A stretch of 64,000 nucleotides of DNA from Marinisporobacter balticus. Lineage in GTDB: Bacteria; Bacillota; Clostridia; Peptostreptococcales; Thermotaleaceae. This document shows, piece by piece, positions 1-8,967 of the stretch. The stretch's first letter is position 1. Each line of letters begins with the position of its first letter. The DNA is taken from contig NZ_SLWV01000020.1 in the NCBI RefSeq assembly GCF_004345705.1, forward strand, positions 1 through 64,000, in the 5' to 3' direction. A model generated the notes under the pieces. The model saw only the letters and a list, made by a program, of their open reading frames with translations. It was not told the DNA's origin and ran no database searches. Made by a program: the position numbers and the translations under genes.

Positions 1-53
1 TAAGGGCAGTAATGTCTTTAGCTGACCGATACTAATAGGTCGAGGACTTGACC
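1..53 (+). rRNA. 23S ribosomal RNA, 3' end (partial)
   Basis: The first ~50 bases carry the conserved 3' end of bacterial 23S rRNA (ctgaccgatactaatagg, then tcgaggacttgacc). Only the tail is in the window; the rest lies upstream. The end is placed by similarity to known 23S 3' ends and may be off by a few bases. Confidence 0.93.
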
Positions 54-81
54 AAAAACATATGCATTGTTCGGTTTTGAA

Positions 82-108
82 GGTACAATTTGTTCCACAA
101 ATTGTACC
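82..108 (+). other. 23S-5S spacer hairpin
   Basis: A perfect 11-bp inverted repeat (GGTACAATTTG / CAAATTGTACC) with a 5-nt loop lies in the spacer between 23S and 5S rRNA. There is no T-run, so it is not an intrinsic terminator. A transcript-processing or antitermination structure is the plausible role (inference). Confidence 0.6.
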
Positions 109-177
109 AACAGTAACCTAATTACAAAATTAACATTTTGAAATTTCGGTTGCTTAAAGGGTAAAACCTTTAAAATA

Positions 178-294
178 TCCAGTGACAATAGCGAAGGGGT
201 CACACCTGTTCCCATACCGAACACAGAAGTTAAGCCCTTCAGCGCTGATGGTACTTGGTGGGTAACTGCCTGGGAGAGTAGGTCGTTGCTGGTT
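178..294 (+). rRNA. rrf: 5S ribosomal RNA
   Basis: About 117 nt with the conserved 5S core (cgaaggggtcacacc, cccataccgaacac, agttaagccc, ggtgggtaactgcc) and terminal pairing between ccagtgac and gttgctgg. It follows 23S in the normal rRNA operon order and precedes a tRNA cluster. Ends are set by the terminal stem, plus or minus 2 nt. Confidence 0.95.
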
Positions 295-301
295 AGAGTG
301 T

Positions 302-376
302 TCCAAGGTAGCTCAATGGTGGAGCAACCGGCTGTTAACCGGTAGGCTGTGGGTTCGAGCCCCACCCTTGGAGCCA
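302..376 (+). tRNA. tRNA-Asn (GTT)
   Basis: Cloverleaf with acceptor stem TCCAAGG/CCTTGGA, anticodon loop ctGTTaa, T-arm GTTCGAGCC and encoded CCA. It is the first tRNA after 5S rRNA and probably belongs to the same transcript. Confidence 0.97.
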
Positions 377-383
377 TTATTAT

Positions 384-458
<75 letters not shown>

Positions 459-463
459 ATCAA

Positions 464-538
464 GGCCCATTGGTCAAGCGGTCAAGACACCGCCCTTTCA
501 CGGCGGTAACCCGGGTTCGATTCCCGGATGGGTCACCA
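464..538 (+). tRNA. tRNA-Glu (TTC)
   Basis: Acceptor stem GGCCCAT/ATGGGTC, anticodon loop ctTTCac, T-arm GGTTCGATTCC, encoded CCA. Confidence 0.96.
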
Positions 539-543
539 ATTTT

Positions 544-619
544 GGGCGCATAGCTCAGCTGGGAGAGCACCTGCCTTACAAGCAGGGGGTCATAGGTTCG
601 AGCCCTATTGCGCCCACCA
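544..619 (+). tRNA. tRNA-Val (TAC)
   Basis: Acceptor stem GGGCGCA/TGCGCCC, anticodon loop ctTACaa, T-arm GGTTCGAGCC, encoded CCA. Confidence 0.96.
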
Positions 620-669
620 TTTAAGTTAATAAAAAACTTAGAAATATAAAATTTGTGTGATCGAAGCAT

Positions 670-753
670 GCGGGTGTGGCGGAATTGGCAGACGCACTAG
701 ACTTAGGATCTAGCGCTTATGGCGTGGGGGTTCAAGTCCCTCCACCCGCACCA
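670..753 (+). tRNA. tRNA-Leu (TAG)
   Basis: 84-nt class II tRNA with a long variable arm. Acceptor stem GCGGGTG/CACCCGC, anticodon stem-loop CTAGA ctTAGga TCTAG, encoded CCA. Confidence 0.96.
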
Positions 754-757
754 ATAT

Positions 758-832
758 GCGGAAGTGGCTCAGTGGTAGAGCATCGCCTTGCCAAGGCGAG
801 GGTCGCGAGTTCGAATCTCGTCTTCCGCTCCA
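758..832 (+). tRNA. tRNA-Gly (GCC)
   Basis: Acceptor stem GCGGAAG/CTTCCGC, anticodon loop ttGCCaa, T-arm GAGTTCGAATCTC, encoded CCA. Last tRNA before the terminator. Confidence 0.96.
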
Positions 833-840
833 AATGAATA

Positions 841-880
841 AATAAAATAAAACTCAGTAAATGCTGAGTTTTATTTTATT
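841..880. terminator. Bidirectional terminator of the rRNA/tRNA operon and of the M42 operon
   Basis: A perfect 17-bp inverted repeat (AATAAAATAAAACTCAG / CTGAGTTTTATTTTATT) with a 6-nt loop. The A-rich 5' arm becomes a U-run on the other strand, so it can terminate both the + strand rRNA/tRNA transcript and the - strand peptidase operon, whose last stop codon lies at its edge. Confidence 0.9.
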
Positions 881-1878
881 TATAATACAATGTCTCTTTC
901 TAATATTTTTGTCAAAAGAATGATCGCATTTTCAACATCATCTTTAGACACCATTTCGGATGGACTGTGTACATATCTACAAGGGATGGATAGCACACCA
1001 GATGGAACGCCACTGCGCGTAACATGAATAGCGCCAGAATCTGTACCACCAAATTCTAAAACTTCTAGTTGATATGGAATTTTATGATCTTTTGCAGTAT
1101 TGATCATAAGACTTTTGACAGCAGGATGGCTTAGTAAGGAATTATCCTTGATCTTAATAGCTGGACCTTTCCCTAATTTTACTGCCATTGCTTTTGCTTT
1201 TGGGGTATCTCCGGTAGTGGTTACATCTACTGCAATTCCTAAATCGGGATCAATGCCAAAAGCAGCAGTTTTTGCACCTCTTAAACCTAATTCTTCTTGA
1301 ACAGTGAAAACAAAATAGAGTTCATTGGAAGAATCTTTTATTTTTTTTAATGTTTCAATGGCTATAAAACACCCAATTCGATCATCTAAAGCTTTCGCAG
1401 TGATCGCATCATTAAGAGTAGTGTATAGACGATAAAAACAAGCAACATCTCCGATAGTTACTTTCTGCATAGCATCTTCTTTATTTTTTGAACCAATGTC
1501 AATATACATTTTATCAAGCTTTAGTTTTTTCATATCTTCTAAATGTTCCATGCCGATTACCCCAATTGTGCCATCAGCAAACTGTACCCTTTGACCTAGT
1601 GAAATATAAGGAGAAACACCTCCAATATTTGCAAATCTTAAGAATCCATTTTCATCGATTCCTGTAACAATTACGCCGATTTCATCCATATGACTGGCAA
1701 TCATGACTTTGGTGCCATTTCCTTTTTTTATGGCGATTAAGTTGCCCATTTTATCTATTTTCATTTCATCTACATAATCCTTTATTTCTTCCTGAATCAA
1801 ATGGCGAATACTCTCTTCATTTCCAGAAGGACCGTAGGTTTCTGTAAGTTTTTTTAATAGATCATATTGACTATTCAT
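880..1878 (-). CDS. M42 family metallopeptidase (third of three)
   Basis: 332 aa, normal length for M42 (FrvX/YsdC, tetrahedral aminopeptidase) enzymes. The two-metal ligands are present: ASHMDEIG near residue 62, ALDDR near 164 and the catalytic-base motif VQEELGLRG near 193. It overlaps the preceding paralogue by 8 bp. Start ATG has AAGGAGG 7 nt upstream. It probably acts in the cytoplasm, trimming N-terminal residues from peptides. Substrate preference (glutamyl, broad or other) cannot be read from sequence. It is last in a three-gene minus-strand operon ending at the shared terminator. Confidence 0.93.
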   Translation of the reverse strand: MNSQYDLLKKLTETYGPSGNEESIRHLIQEEIKDYVDEMKIDKMGNLIAIKKGNGTKVMIASHMDEIGVIVTGIDENGFLRFANIGGVSPYISLGQRVQFADGTIGVIGMEHLEDMKKLKLDKMYIDIGSKNKEDAMQKVTIGDVACFYRLYTTLNDAITAKALDDRIGCFIAIETLKKIKDSSNELYFVFTVQEELGLRGAKTAAFGIDPDLGIAVDVTTTGDTPKAKAMAVKLGKGPAIKIKDNSLLSHPAVKSLMINTAKDHKIPYQLEVLEFGGTDSGAIHVTRSGVPSGVLSIPCRYVHSPSEMVSKDDVENAIILLTKILERDIVL

Positions 1879-2896
1879 GATATTCCTCCTTTTTTACATG
1901 CTCAAGGAAAATAGTTACGAGCTTAAGCGCATTTTCAAAATCATCCTTGTGAATCACTGAGACAGGAGAATGAAGATAACGACAAGGGACAGAAATAGAT
2001 GCTGTAGGAATGCCTTCTTGTGTTAGATGAATTCTTCCTGCATCGTTTCCGCCTTTGATGGTTTGCTTAAACTGCACTTTTATATGGTTTTTATCAGCAA
2101 TCTCTAATATTTTTTTGAGAAGGTTTTTATCAAAATAAGAGACGCTATCTACAATAGATAAAGCTGGACCAGATCCAAGACGGGTAGCATAGTTTGGCTC
2201 TTCAATATCCGTTACATCATAGCAAGTGGTAGCTTCTAGAACAATGGCTATATCTGGGTTTAATCGATAAGCAGCTACACCTGCGCCTCTTAAACCTACT
2301 TCTTCTTGTACAGAAAAGACTGCATAAATGGTACTATTGTATGATTTCTTTAAGATTTCCATGATTATTGCGCAGCCTGCCCGATCGTCTAAAGCTTTTG
2401 CTTTTACAAGGTGGTTTCCAAATTCTATGTAATCACTATCAAAGGCAATATAATCTCCTATGGTAATCAATTTTTCTGCTTCAGCCTTTGATTGTGCACC
2501 AATATCTATGTAAAGCTGTTTGTGTTTTAGTGCCTTATTTCGTTCATCGGGTTCTTGAAGGTGAATGGCTTTTGCACCAATGACACCTTTTACTTTATTT
2601 TTTCCAATTTCCACTACTTTTGAAACAAAAATACGATCATCCATACCACCAACAGGCAAAAATTTAATAAAACCATTCTCATCAATTTCTTTTACCATCA
2701 TACCTACTTCATCCATGTGGGCAGAGAGCATGATTGATGGGTAATCTTCTTTTCCTCTTTTTATGACAATTAAATTTCCTAAGGGGTCTATTTTTATATC
2801 ATCTACAAAAGGTTTAATCTCTTTTAATATAAACGCACAAACATCTTTTTCATTACCAGAAACACCATGAAGCTGGGTTAGTTTTTTTAGAAGCAT
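1871..2896 (-). CDS. M42 family metallopeptidase (second of three)
   Basis: 341 aa M42 aminopeptidase with SAHMDEVG, KALDDRAG and SVQEEVGLRGAG, so a full metal and catalytic set. The HMDE-to-terminus layout matches its neighbours, but the sequences have diverged well beyond recent duplication. Start ATG with GGAGG 7 nt upstream overlaps the previous gene by 10 bp, so translation is coupled. A hetero-oligomeric or division-of-specificity arrangement is possible; M42 enzymes form dodecameric tetrahedra, and mixed particles have been described in archaea. Confidence 0.93.
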   Translation of the reverse strand: MLLKKLTQLHGVSGNEKDVCAFILKEIKPFVDDIKIDPLGNLIVIKRGKEDYPSIMLSAHMDEVGMMVKEIDENGFIKFLPVGGMDDRIFVSKVVEIGKNKVKGVIGAKAIHLQEPDERNKALKHKQLYIDIGAQSKAEAEKLITIGDYIAFDSDYIEFGNHLVKAKALDDRAGCAIIMEILKKSYNSTIYAVFSVQEEVGLRGAGVAAYRLNPDIAIVLEATTCYDVTDIEEPNYATRLGSGPALSIVDSVSYFDKNLLKKILEIADKNHIKVQFKQTIKGGNDAGRIHLTQEGIPTASISVPCRYLHSPVSVIHKDDFENALKLVTIFLEHVKKEEYHE

Positions 2897-3939
2897 AGAA
2901 ATTCCTCCAAATCTTCATCATCTAAACTCGTGATAAAATAAGCCAAAAGTCTTCCAGTATTTTTTATATCTATAATATCTACTGTTTCGACAGAAGTATG
3001 CATATAGCGTAGTGGAATAGAAATCACACCTGTTGCGACACCAGATTGGCTAATTTGCATAGATTGCGCATCTGTTCCAGAATTTGCAGGACTTAGATCA
3101 ACTTGATAAGGAATATTATATTCTTTGGCTATTTTTTTAAGTCTTTCATGTATCTTTGGATGAATATTTGCACCAAAACCAATACCAGGACCTCTTCCAA
3201 GATCTAAGCTATCACCCTTTGAAAGTTCAGGTGTTTTTCCAAAACCAACATCCACAGCGATGCCAATATGAGGAGCAATTTGAAAGGTACTTACCATGGC
3301 CCCTCTTGTTCCAACTTCTTCTTGTACGGTTGCTACACCATAAACATCACATTGATGATGCCACTTTTTCAGTTCTTTAAAGCATACGATAATTGCAGCA
3401 ACACCTGCTTTATCATCTAAAGCTTTGCCTGCAACAACATTTTCTTGTAAAGAGATTATTTTGCGGTTAATGGTAATGGGATCACCAATTGTAATGATTT
3501 TCTCAGCCGCAGTTTTTGATAAGCCAATATCGATTAGCATATCTTCTATTTTGATGGATTCCTTTTGCTCCTCAGGCGTTTGTAGATGGGGTGCTTTTGT
3601 AGCAACGATTCCTAATAGATTCTTTTCTCCATGAATGATCACTTCTTGTGCAAGAAGGGTTCTTTGATCTACACCACCAATAGTGGTAAATTTAACAAAG
3701 CCTTTTTCATCAATATCTTTTACCATTAAACCAATCTCATCCATATGGGCTGCCAACATAATTTTTATAGGTTTTTGCGCATTGCCTTTTTTGTAGGCGA
3801 TAAGATTTCCTAGTTTATCTCTTTTTATGTCATTACAAGTATCTTTTAAGAAAGATTCAATGATATGAGACGCAGATTGTTCAAATCCTGACACACTAGG
3901 TGTTTCTACCAGATTTTCTAAAATATTTCTAATTTGCAT
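2887..3939 (-). CDS. M42 family metallopeptidase (first of three)
   Basis: 350 aa M42 aminopeptidase, first gene of the minus-strand operon. Motifs AAHMDEIG, KALDDKAG (Asp-Lys where the others have Asp-Arg) and TVQEEVGTRGA are intact. Start ATG has AAAGGAGG 7 nt upstream. Role: cytosolic peptide degradation, consistent with an amino-acid-fermenting life style (inference). Confidence 0.93.
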   Translation of the reverse strand: MQIRNILENLVETPSVSGFEQSASHIIESFLKDTCNDIKRDKLGNLIAYKKGNAQKPIKIMLAAHMDEIGLMVKDIDEKGFVKFTTIGGVDQRTLLAQEVIIHGEKNLLGIVATKAPHLQTPEEQKESIKIEDMLIDIGLSKTAAEKIITIGDPITINRKIISLQENVVAGKALDDKAGVAAIIVCFKELKKWHHQCDVYGVATVQEEVGTRGAMVSTFQIAPHIGIAVDVGFGKTPELSKGDSLDLGRGPGIGFGANIHPKIHERLKKIAKEYNIPYQVDLSPANSGTDAQSMQISQSGVATGVISIPLRYMHTSVETVDIIDIKNTGRLLAYFITSLDDEDLEEFLCF

Positions 3940-4283
3940 ATATGTCCTCCTTTCTTATGAATAGCGTGATGGAAATCTTAAGTAAAGAATCTACATCTAT
4001 AATTTCATGTAAACTCCCTATACAATTTTACTAAGATATACACCCTACGACCATTATTATAGCATATACTCAATATATATTCCTCTTTTAACCAATTTTG
4101 TTTATATATATAGTAAAAATTATTTTGCATAATTATTTTTAGACAATATTAAAACTATTTTGATATATCTGTATAAAATTATATTAAATATAAATGATAG
4201 ATTACTACTTATTTATAGGAATAAGAAAAAAATGATGGGATTGCGAATAAATTTTAGCTACTTCAAATGCTGTTAAGTGTACC
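3940..4283. other. Intergenic region between the M42 operon and apgM
   Basis: 344 bp, very AT-rich, no credible gene. On the minus strand TATAAT (4061-4056) is a possible -10 for the M42 operon, with only a poor -35 (AGGAAT, 4084-4079). No clear terminator for apgM is visible at its 3' end. Confidence 0.4.
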
Positions 4284-5501
4284 TTAAGCACCAAATTTAT
4301 CTAATCGCTTCGAATTCGCTAGGAGTAAACCCATCAAATATTTACTTTCAAAAAATCCTAAACCTCCGTTATTACAAGCATTTTCATGAAATTTTTTCAC
4401 ATCATCTACCCCACTGAATCTGCCATTAATTAAAAGAGGTACAGGATGCCAGCTATGAGAACGCATGGCACAAGGAGAAGCATGATCTCCTGTTATCGCT
4501 AGAACATCAGGTTTATTTTCAAGAATAATAGGAAGGGCTTCATCTACGCGTTCAATGCAACCTACCTTTGATTCAAAATCACCATCTTCTCCAGCTTGAT
4601 CGGTACCCTTTACATGAATAAAGAAGAAATCATATTTTTGTTTATAATCTCTATAGGTTTCAAACAATCCTTTGATAGAATCTGGTGCAGGAAGTAGCGT
4701 CATATCAAGCAAAGATGCAATGCCTCTATACATAGGGTAGGTAGCAATTGCTGCAGATTCTAAAAGGTAATGATCTCTCATAGAAGGAATCTTAGGTTTT
4801 GAAGCAATACCGCGCATTAAGAATGCATTTGCAGGGTGTTTTTCTTTTATTAGAGCATAACCTTCTTTCATGAATTTATTGATAACGCTTGCTAAAAACT
4901 GAGAGGAAGGATCTTTTCCAGTAGCAGGAATGGGAGGTTTTCCTTCTACTAAAGGATCAGTATCATTGATATTTGATCCAATCTCTTTTTCTTTGCTTCT
5001 AAATATAGTTACAAAACGATGCCCTTTCCCAGGCTTTATAATAATCTCCACACCATCAATTTCTTTGATACTGCTTAAGATATTACATAAGGCTACTGTC
5101 ATTTCAGTAGGAATTCTTCCAGCTCGACGATCTGTAATCACACCTTTTTCATTCATCGTAGTAAAATTACATCTTGTAGCTACATCATAGGGTTTTAGTT
5201 CAAAACCAAGCCCAACTGCTTCTAATACACCTCTACCGATGATATGACACATAGGGTCATATCCAAAAAGACCAAGATGGCCTGGACCACTGCCGGGGGT
5301 AATACCTGGTAAAATAGGGTACATACGACCGGTTACAGATTCTTTTGCTAGGTTGTCTAAATGGGGTGTATGGGCATATTCTAAAGCTGTTTTATTTTTA
5401 AATTGTGGATTTCGAATATCACCTATCCCATCTAGCACGAGTAAAACAATGGTTGAATTATTTGTTTTGATTGTATTTTGAATGATTTGTTCATAATGCA
5501 T
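4284..5501 (-). CDS. apgM: 2,3-bisphosphoglycerate-independent phosphoglycerate mutase, archaeal type
   Basis: 405 aa alkaline-phosphatase-superfamily enzyme interconverting 3- and 2-phosphoglycerate in glycolysis. Visible features are LVLDGIGD near the N-terminus (metal Asp), TPGSGPGHLGLFGYDP (catalytic Ser/phosphate region), RCNFTT, RAGRIPTE, and the C-terminal metal motifs FIHVKGTDQAGEDGD and ITGDHASPC. An in-frame GTG nine bases further upstream lies inside the ribosome-binding site GAGGTG, so ATG at 5501 (spacing 6) is the start. The ApgM form is common in archaea and Clostridia and distinct from GpmI. Confidence 0.93.
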   Translation of the reverse strand: MHYEQIIQNTIKTNNSTIVLLVLDGIGDIRNPQFKNKTALEYAHTPHLDNLAKESVTGRMYPILPGITPGSGPGHLGLFGYDPMCHIIGRGVLEAVGLGFELKPYDVATRCNFTTMNEKGVITDRRAGRIPTEMTVALCNILSSIKEIDGVEIIIKPGKGHRFVTIFRSKEKEIGSNINDTDPLVEGKPPIPATGKDPSSQFLASVINKFMKEGYALIKEKHPANAFLMRGIASKPKIPSMRDHYLLESAAIATYPMYRGIASLLDMTLLPAPDSIKGLFETYRDYKQKYDFFFIHVKGTDQAGEDGDFESKVGCIERVDEALPIILENKPDVLAITGDHASPCAMRSHSWHPVPLLINGRFSGVDDVKKFHENACNNGGLGFFESKYLMGLLLANSKRLDKFGA

Positions 5502-5682
5502 AAAGATCACCTCTTAGATTTAGAATTGAATATATTATAGTTTTCCACAAAAAAGAAAATTTTAATAAAATTAGATGAAAAATATGTTTGAAATACTTGT
5601 AGAAGAATTGCGGAATAAATTGTATAAGAGATATTTATTTCCTGGGAAATGTATCGAATGAATGAAGAATATGAAAGACAAT

Positions 5683-5714
5683 ATAAAATGCCCAAGAAAA
5701 TTCGGGCATTTTAT
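5683..5714. terminator. Terminator downstream of the BON protein gene
   Basis: 11-bp inverted repeat ATAAAATGCCC / GGGCATTTTAT with a 10-nt loop, touching the stop codon of the minus-strand BON gene. Read on the minus strand it ends in a U-rich stretch. Confidence 0.7.
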
Positions 5715-6403
5715 TATCGCTTTCTGACTTTTAGCTTATTAATTACTTTTGTAATACCCTCTACACCCATAGCAATTTCTTTTGCAAATTCCATTTCAGT
5801 TTTGTTATGTACATAGCCACTTAAGGTAAGTTTTCCGTGATCTACTGAATGGGCAATATCCATATAGTCTAAATCAGTTGTACTAAGAACCTGTGTAACA
5901 TTACTATTAATCCTGGAATCATCATATTTTTGAGCAGTAGATATATGGATATTATTCACAACATCTTTTATACCACGAATTTGTGATGCTATAGACATGG
6001 CTGTATGGGCATCTTTTAGGGTATTTGTGGAGCCTAAAAGGTTAGCAACGCCATCTTCTATTTTTACACCAACACCTAAAAGATGATCAACGCCTATAAG
6101 TCTGGCCATGACTTCTTTTTGCATATGTTTATCTGTAATATTGCTGTCCATAGCAACGGTGATTTTATTTTCAATTCTTTTTACCCTTTCAATTCCTTTT
6201 GCAATGGCTTCAGCTGTCTTTTTTTCAGAAAGGACATCTACCATACCAGACATGTGAACATGACCATTTTCACAAAATACATTAATATCCATTGCACTTG
6301 CTTGCATTTTTTCTTCCAATTGATCTTTGATGTAATCCGTGACTAAATCATCTTGATTGGGAATTTTATAATTTTTTATATCATTTGCACGCTTTTTTTT
6401 CAT
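5714..6403 (-). CDS. Triple BON-domain protein
   Basis: About 229 aa with three BON modules (roughly residues 20-85, 95-160 and 165-229 of the chosen start). Each has the alternating hydrophobic pattern with a central Gly (HVHMSGMVDV, VANLLGSTNT, KLTLSGYVHN). BON domains bind membranes or phospholipids; OsmY-type proteins are periplasmic. Here there is no signal peptide and the N-terminus is Lys-rich, so cytoplasmic or membrane-surface action is more likely (inference). Three ATGs lie further upstream; ATG at 6403 is chosen because AAAGGA sits 9-10 nt before it. ATG at 6409 is an alternative. Confidence 0.8.
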   Translation of the reverse strand: MKKKRANDIKNYKIPNQDDLVTDYIKDQLEEKMQASAMDINVFCENGHVHMSGMVDVLSEKKTAEAIAKGIERVKRIENKITVAMDSNITDKHMQKEVMARLIGVDHLLGVGVKIEDGVANLLGSTNTLKDAHTAMSIASQIRGIKDVVNNIHISTAQKYDDSRINSNVTQVLSTTDLDYMDIAHSVDHGKLTLSGYVHNKTEMEFAKEIAMGVEGITKVINKLKVRKR

Positions 6404-6747
6404 TTTCATCGTTCCTTTCATTTTCATGTGATATGGCGTAAGGCGTTTTAAATACATATTGTGCGTTTAATTGCTATTCCAAGAAAATCAAACAACGAGA
6501 ATAGCATGGGAAATTCTTTCGACTTATTTATTAGTGTGCCACAAAATAAAATAATCATGTGAAATATTAAATTTTCATATCAAATAGCCATAGACTGGAG
6601 GAAATAGTGTAAAATAATAAAGAAGGGTTAAAACAAAAAAATAGAATTTAGAGGGATTTAACCTTGTATATTAGAATAATAATATATAAAAGCGTGTAAC
6701 AAATTTTAAAAAAAGGTGGCATATTATTTGTTGAAGAGGTGTTCAAA
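6404..6747. other. Divergent intergenic region between the BON gene and cdaA
   Basis: About 340 bp that must hold both divergent promoters. It contains an 8-bp inverted repeat TGCTATTC (6472-6479) / GAATAGCA (6499-6506), possibly an operator or mRNA hairpin, and TAAAAT (6610-6615), a possible -10 for cdaA with no convincing -35. No gene seen. Confidence 0.45.
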
Positions 6748-7569
6748 TTGAAAGAGGTACTAGAGATATTTTCAAATATTGGAGTAAGAGATATACTAGA
6801 CATGGCAATTGTAGCTTTTGTTTTTTATAAGTTGTTTATGCTCATTCGCCACACGAGTGCGGAACAGGTATTAAAAGGACTAGTGGTGCTTTTAATTGTC
6901 ACAAAGCTTAGTGAATGGGCAAGATTTTATGTAACTAATTGGATTTTAAAAAATACGATAACGGTTGGAATCATTGCATTAATTATTCTATTTCAACCAG
7001 AGCTTAGGCGCGCGCTTGAGCATATAGGAAGAACCAAATTTTTAACAAAGTCTATTATGGAGTTATCTCGTGAAGCATTAAATGAAAATATACATGAGAT
7101 TGTAGAAGCGTCGACGAATCTTTCAAGACAAAAAATAGGTGCACTAATCATCATAGAACGAGAAACAGGAATAGGAGATGTTATTGAAACGGGAACTACG
7201 ATTCAAGGAAATATTTCTTCTAGACTTCTTATAAATATTTTTATTCCAAACACCCCGCTTCATGATGGTGCGGTAGTTATAAGAAAGGATAAAATAATGG
7301 CTGCTGGTTGTGTCCTACCCCTTACACAAAATCCTAATCTTAGCAAGGAGTTAGGAACACGACATAGAGCAGGAATTGGAATGACTGAAAAATGTGATGC
7401 CATTGCCATTATGGTTTCAGAAGAAACTGGCGCCATATCTATTGCTATGGATGGAAAATTATCAAGATATTTAGATGCAAAGACATTAATGTCTGTATTA
7501 AAAAATGCCTATCAAAATGAACAGCAGAAGCCTTTATTGCGATGGAAATGGAGGCAAAAAGATGAATAA
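6748..7569 (+). CDS. cdaA: Diadenylate cyclase CdaA (c-di-AMP synthase)
   Basis: 273 aa. Three N-terminal membrane helices (about 10-90) precede a DisA_N/DAC domain. The catalytic motifs DGA (173-175, in LHDGAVVI) and RHR (205-207, in GTRHRAGIG) are intact. It makes c-di-AMP from two ATP at the membrane for potassium/osmotic and cell-wall homeostasis. The start is TTG at 6748, because AGAGGTG lies 6 nt upstream; a GTG at 6739 falls inside that ribosome-binding site. It overlaps cdaR, and the cdaA-cdaR pair followed later by glmM is the usual Firmicutes module, interrupted here by about 10 kb. Confidence 0.96.
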   Translation: MKEVLEIFSNIGVRDILDMAIVAFVFYKLFMLIRHTSAEQVLKGLVVLLIVTKLSEWARFYVTNWILKNTITVGIIALIILFQPELRRALEHIGRTKFLTKSIMELSREALNENIHEIVEASTNLSRQKIGALIIIERETGIGDVIETGTTIQGNISSRLLINIFIPNTPLHDGAVVIRKDKIMAAGCVLPLTQNPNLSKELGTRHRAGIGMTEKCDAIAIMVSEETGAISIAMDGKLSRYLDAKTLMSVLKNAYQNEQQKPLLRWKWRQKDE

Positions 7570-8878
7570 TATTTGGAAAAAAATTAAATTTAATATAGGA
7601 AATACTAGGTTTTTTAGTAACAATACTATGCCTAAAATTCTGTCAATTGTTTTTGCAATCATTATGTGGCTATATGTTATGGGTGAAGTAAATCCTCAAA
7701 GTATGATAGAACTTACAAATGTAGAAGTGCAACTGTTAAATGTAGAAGAATTAAAGGAATCTGGATTGGTAATCATGGGTCAAAAAGATTTCTCAGTGAA
7801 TGTAAAAATAAGTGGTAGACGAAATGATATATATAAGATGCGTGCGCAGGATTTAATAGCAAGAGCAGATATAAGAGGGTTTGATAAAGGTGTCAATAGT
7901 GTACCTGTTGAGATCAGTACATCTCATAATGTAAGTATATCAGAGATCTTTCCAAGCCAAATAAAGATTACATTAGATGAGATTGTACAACAGCAAAAGC
8001 CAGTGATGGCACAGCACATTGGAATAGCTTCGGAAGGATTTGAACCTAGTGAAGCGACCATATCTCCAACAAAAGTCATTGTAGAAGGGCCGGAAAGCTT
8101 AGTAAATAAGGTGACAATGGTTTTAGTGGATGTAAACATAAAGGACCGACAGGACGATGTAATAGAAAAATTGCCGCTTAAGGCTGTTAATAGTGAAGGA
8201 AAAAAAGTAAATGGCGTAGAAGTAAAGAATAAGTATGTGGAGATTGTGTTACCGATATTAAGAATAAAAGACGTACCCATATCTATAGCTTATGAGGGTG
8301 CTGTAAAAGAAGGCTACGAGATTACTAATATTACCTTAAGTCAGGAAACTGTAAAGATAAAAGGAAGAAAAGAAATTGTAGAAAGCATCAAACAAATTAA
8401 TGCAAAACCGATTAATTTAGAGGGAGTAGAAAAAAATGTTCGAAAAGATATTTATTTAGTTTTACCCAAGGGCATAGAAACACCCTATCTAGATAAAACC
8501 CCCAGTACTTCTATCATGGTAGAACCTATAAAAAGCAAGGATTTTAATTTTAAAAGTGAAGAAGTGAATATAAAAAATGTAAAACAAGAATATATAGCAG
8601 ATTTGAGCCAATTCCCACAGAATATAAAGGTCAGTGTAATGGCTAAAGAAAGTATGCTTGATAAAATTAATAAAGAGGACATAGAACTTTTTATCGATGC
8701 AAATGATTTGTCAGAAGGGCTATATTATATTCAAATTTCACATAATATATCTCAGAAAGTTGAGAATATAACGATATTCCCTAAACAAGTGGATTTAATT
8801 ATGAAAAAACAAGAAGAAATACAGCCAACAGATAAGAAAGCTAATGCGGAAGTGAATACAGAAGTATTAGAAGAATAA
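7562..8878 (+). CDS. cdaR: CdaR, YbbR-domain regulator of CdaA
   Basis: 438 aa. One N-terminal transmembrane helix (about residues 25-42, ILSIVFAIIMWLYVMG) is followed by four repeated extracytoplasmic YbbR modules and an acidic tail. CdaR binds and modulates CdaA across the membrane. Start ATG at 7562 overlaps the cdaA stop by 8 bp with GGAGG 7 nt upstream; an ATG at 7505 has no ribosome-binding site. Length fits the family. Confidence 0.94.
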   Translation: MNNIWKKIKFNIGNTRFFSNNTMPKILSIVFAIIMWLYVMGEVNPQSMIELTNVEVQLLNVEELKESGLVIMGQKDFSVNVKISGRRNDIYKMRAQDLIARADIRGFDKGVNSVPVEISTSHNVSISEIFPSQIKITLDEIVQQQKPVMAQHIGIASEGFEPSEATISPTKVIVEGPESLVNKVTMVLVDVNIKDRQDDVIEKLPLKAVNSEGKKVNGVEVKNKYVEIVLPILRIKDVPISIAYEGAVKEGYEITNITLSQETVKIKGRKEIVESIKQINAKPINLEGVEKNVRKDIYLVLPKGIETPYLDKTPSTSIMVEPIKSKDFNFKSEEVNIKNVKQEYIADLSQFPQNIKVSVMAKESMLDKINKEDIELFIDANDLSEGLYYIQISHNISQKVENITIFPKQVDLIMKKQEEIQPTDKKANAEVNTEVLEE

Positions 8879-8885
8879 ATAATAA

Positions 8886-8918
8886 AAATAGCCTGGATAT
8901 AATATATCCAGGCTATTT
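8886..8918 (+). terminator. Terminator after cdaAR
   Basis: 15-bp perfect stem AAATAGCCTGGATAT / ATATCCAGGCTATTT with a 3-nt loop, 8 nt after the cdaR stop and followed by a short T-rich stretch. Confidence 0.85.
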
Positions 8919-8967
8919 TAAGGGATAAAGAAAAGAATAAAAAACATTTTTAAAGGGAGAATGTGGG

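Noticed and set aside
5507..5695. 62-aa minus-strand frame upstream of apgM
   Set aside because: No good ribosome-binding site; hydrophobic, AT-driven composition in a promoter region.
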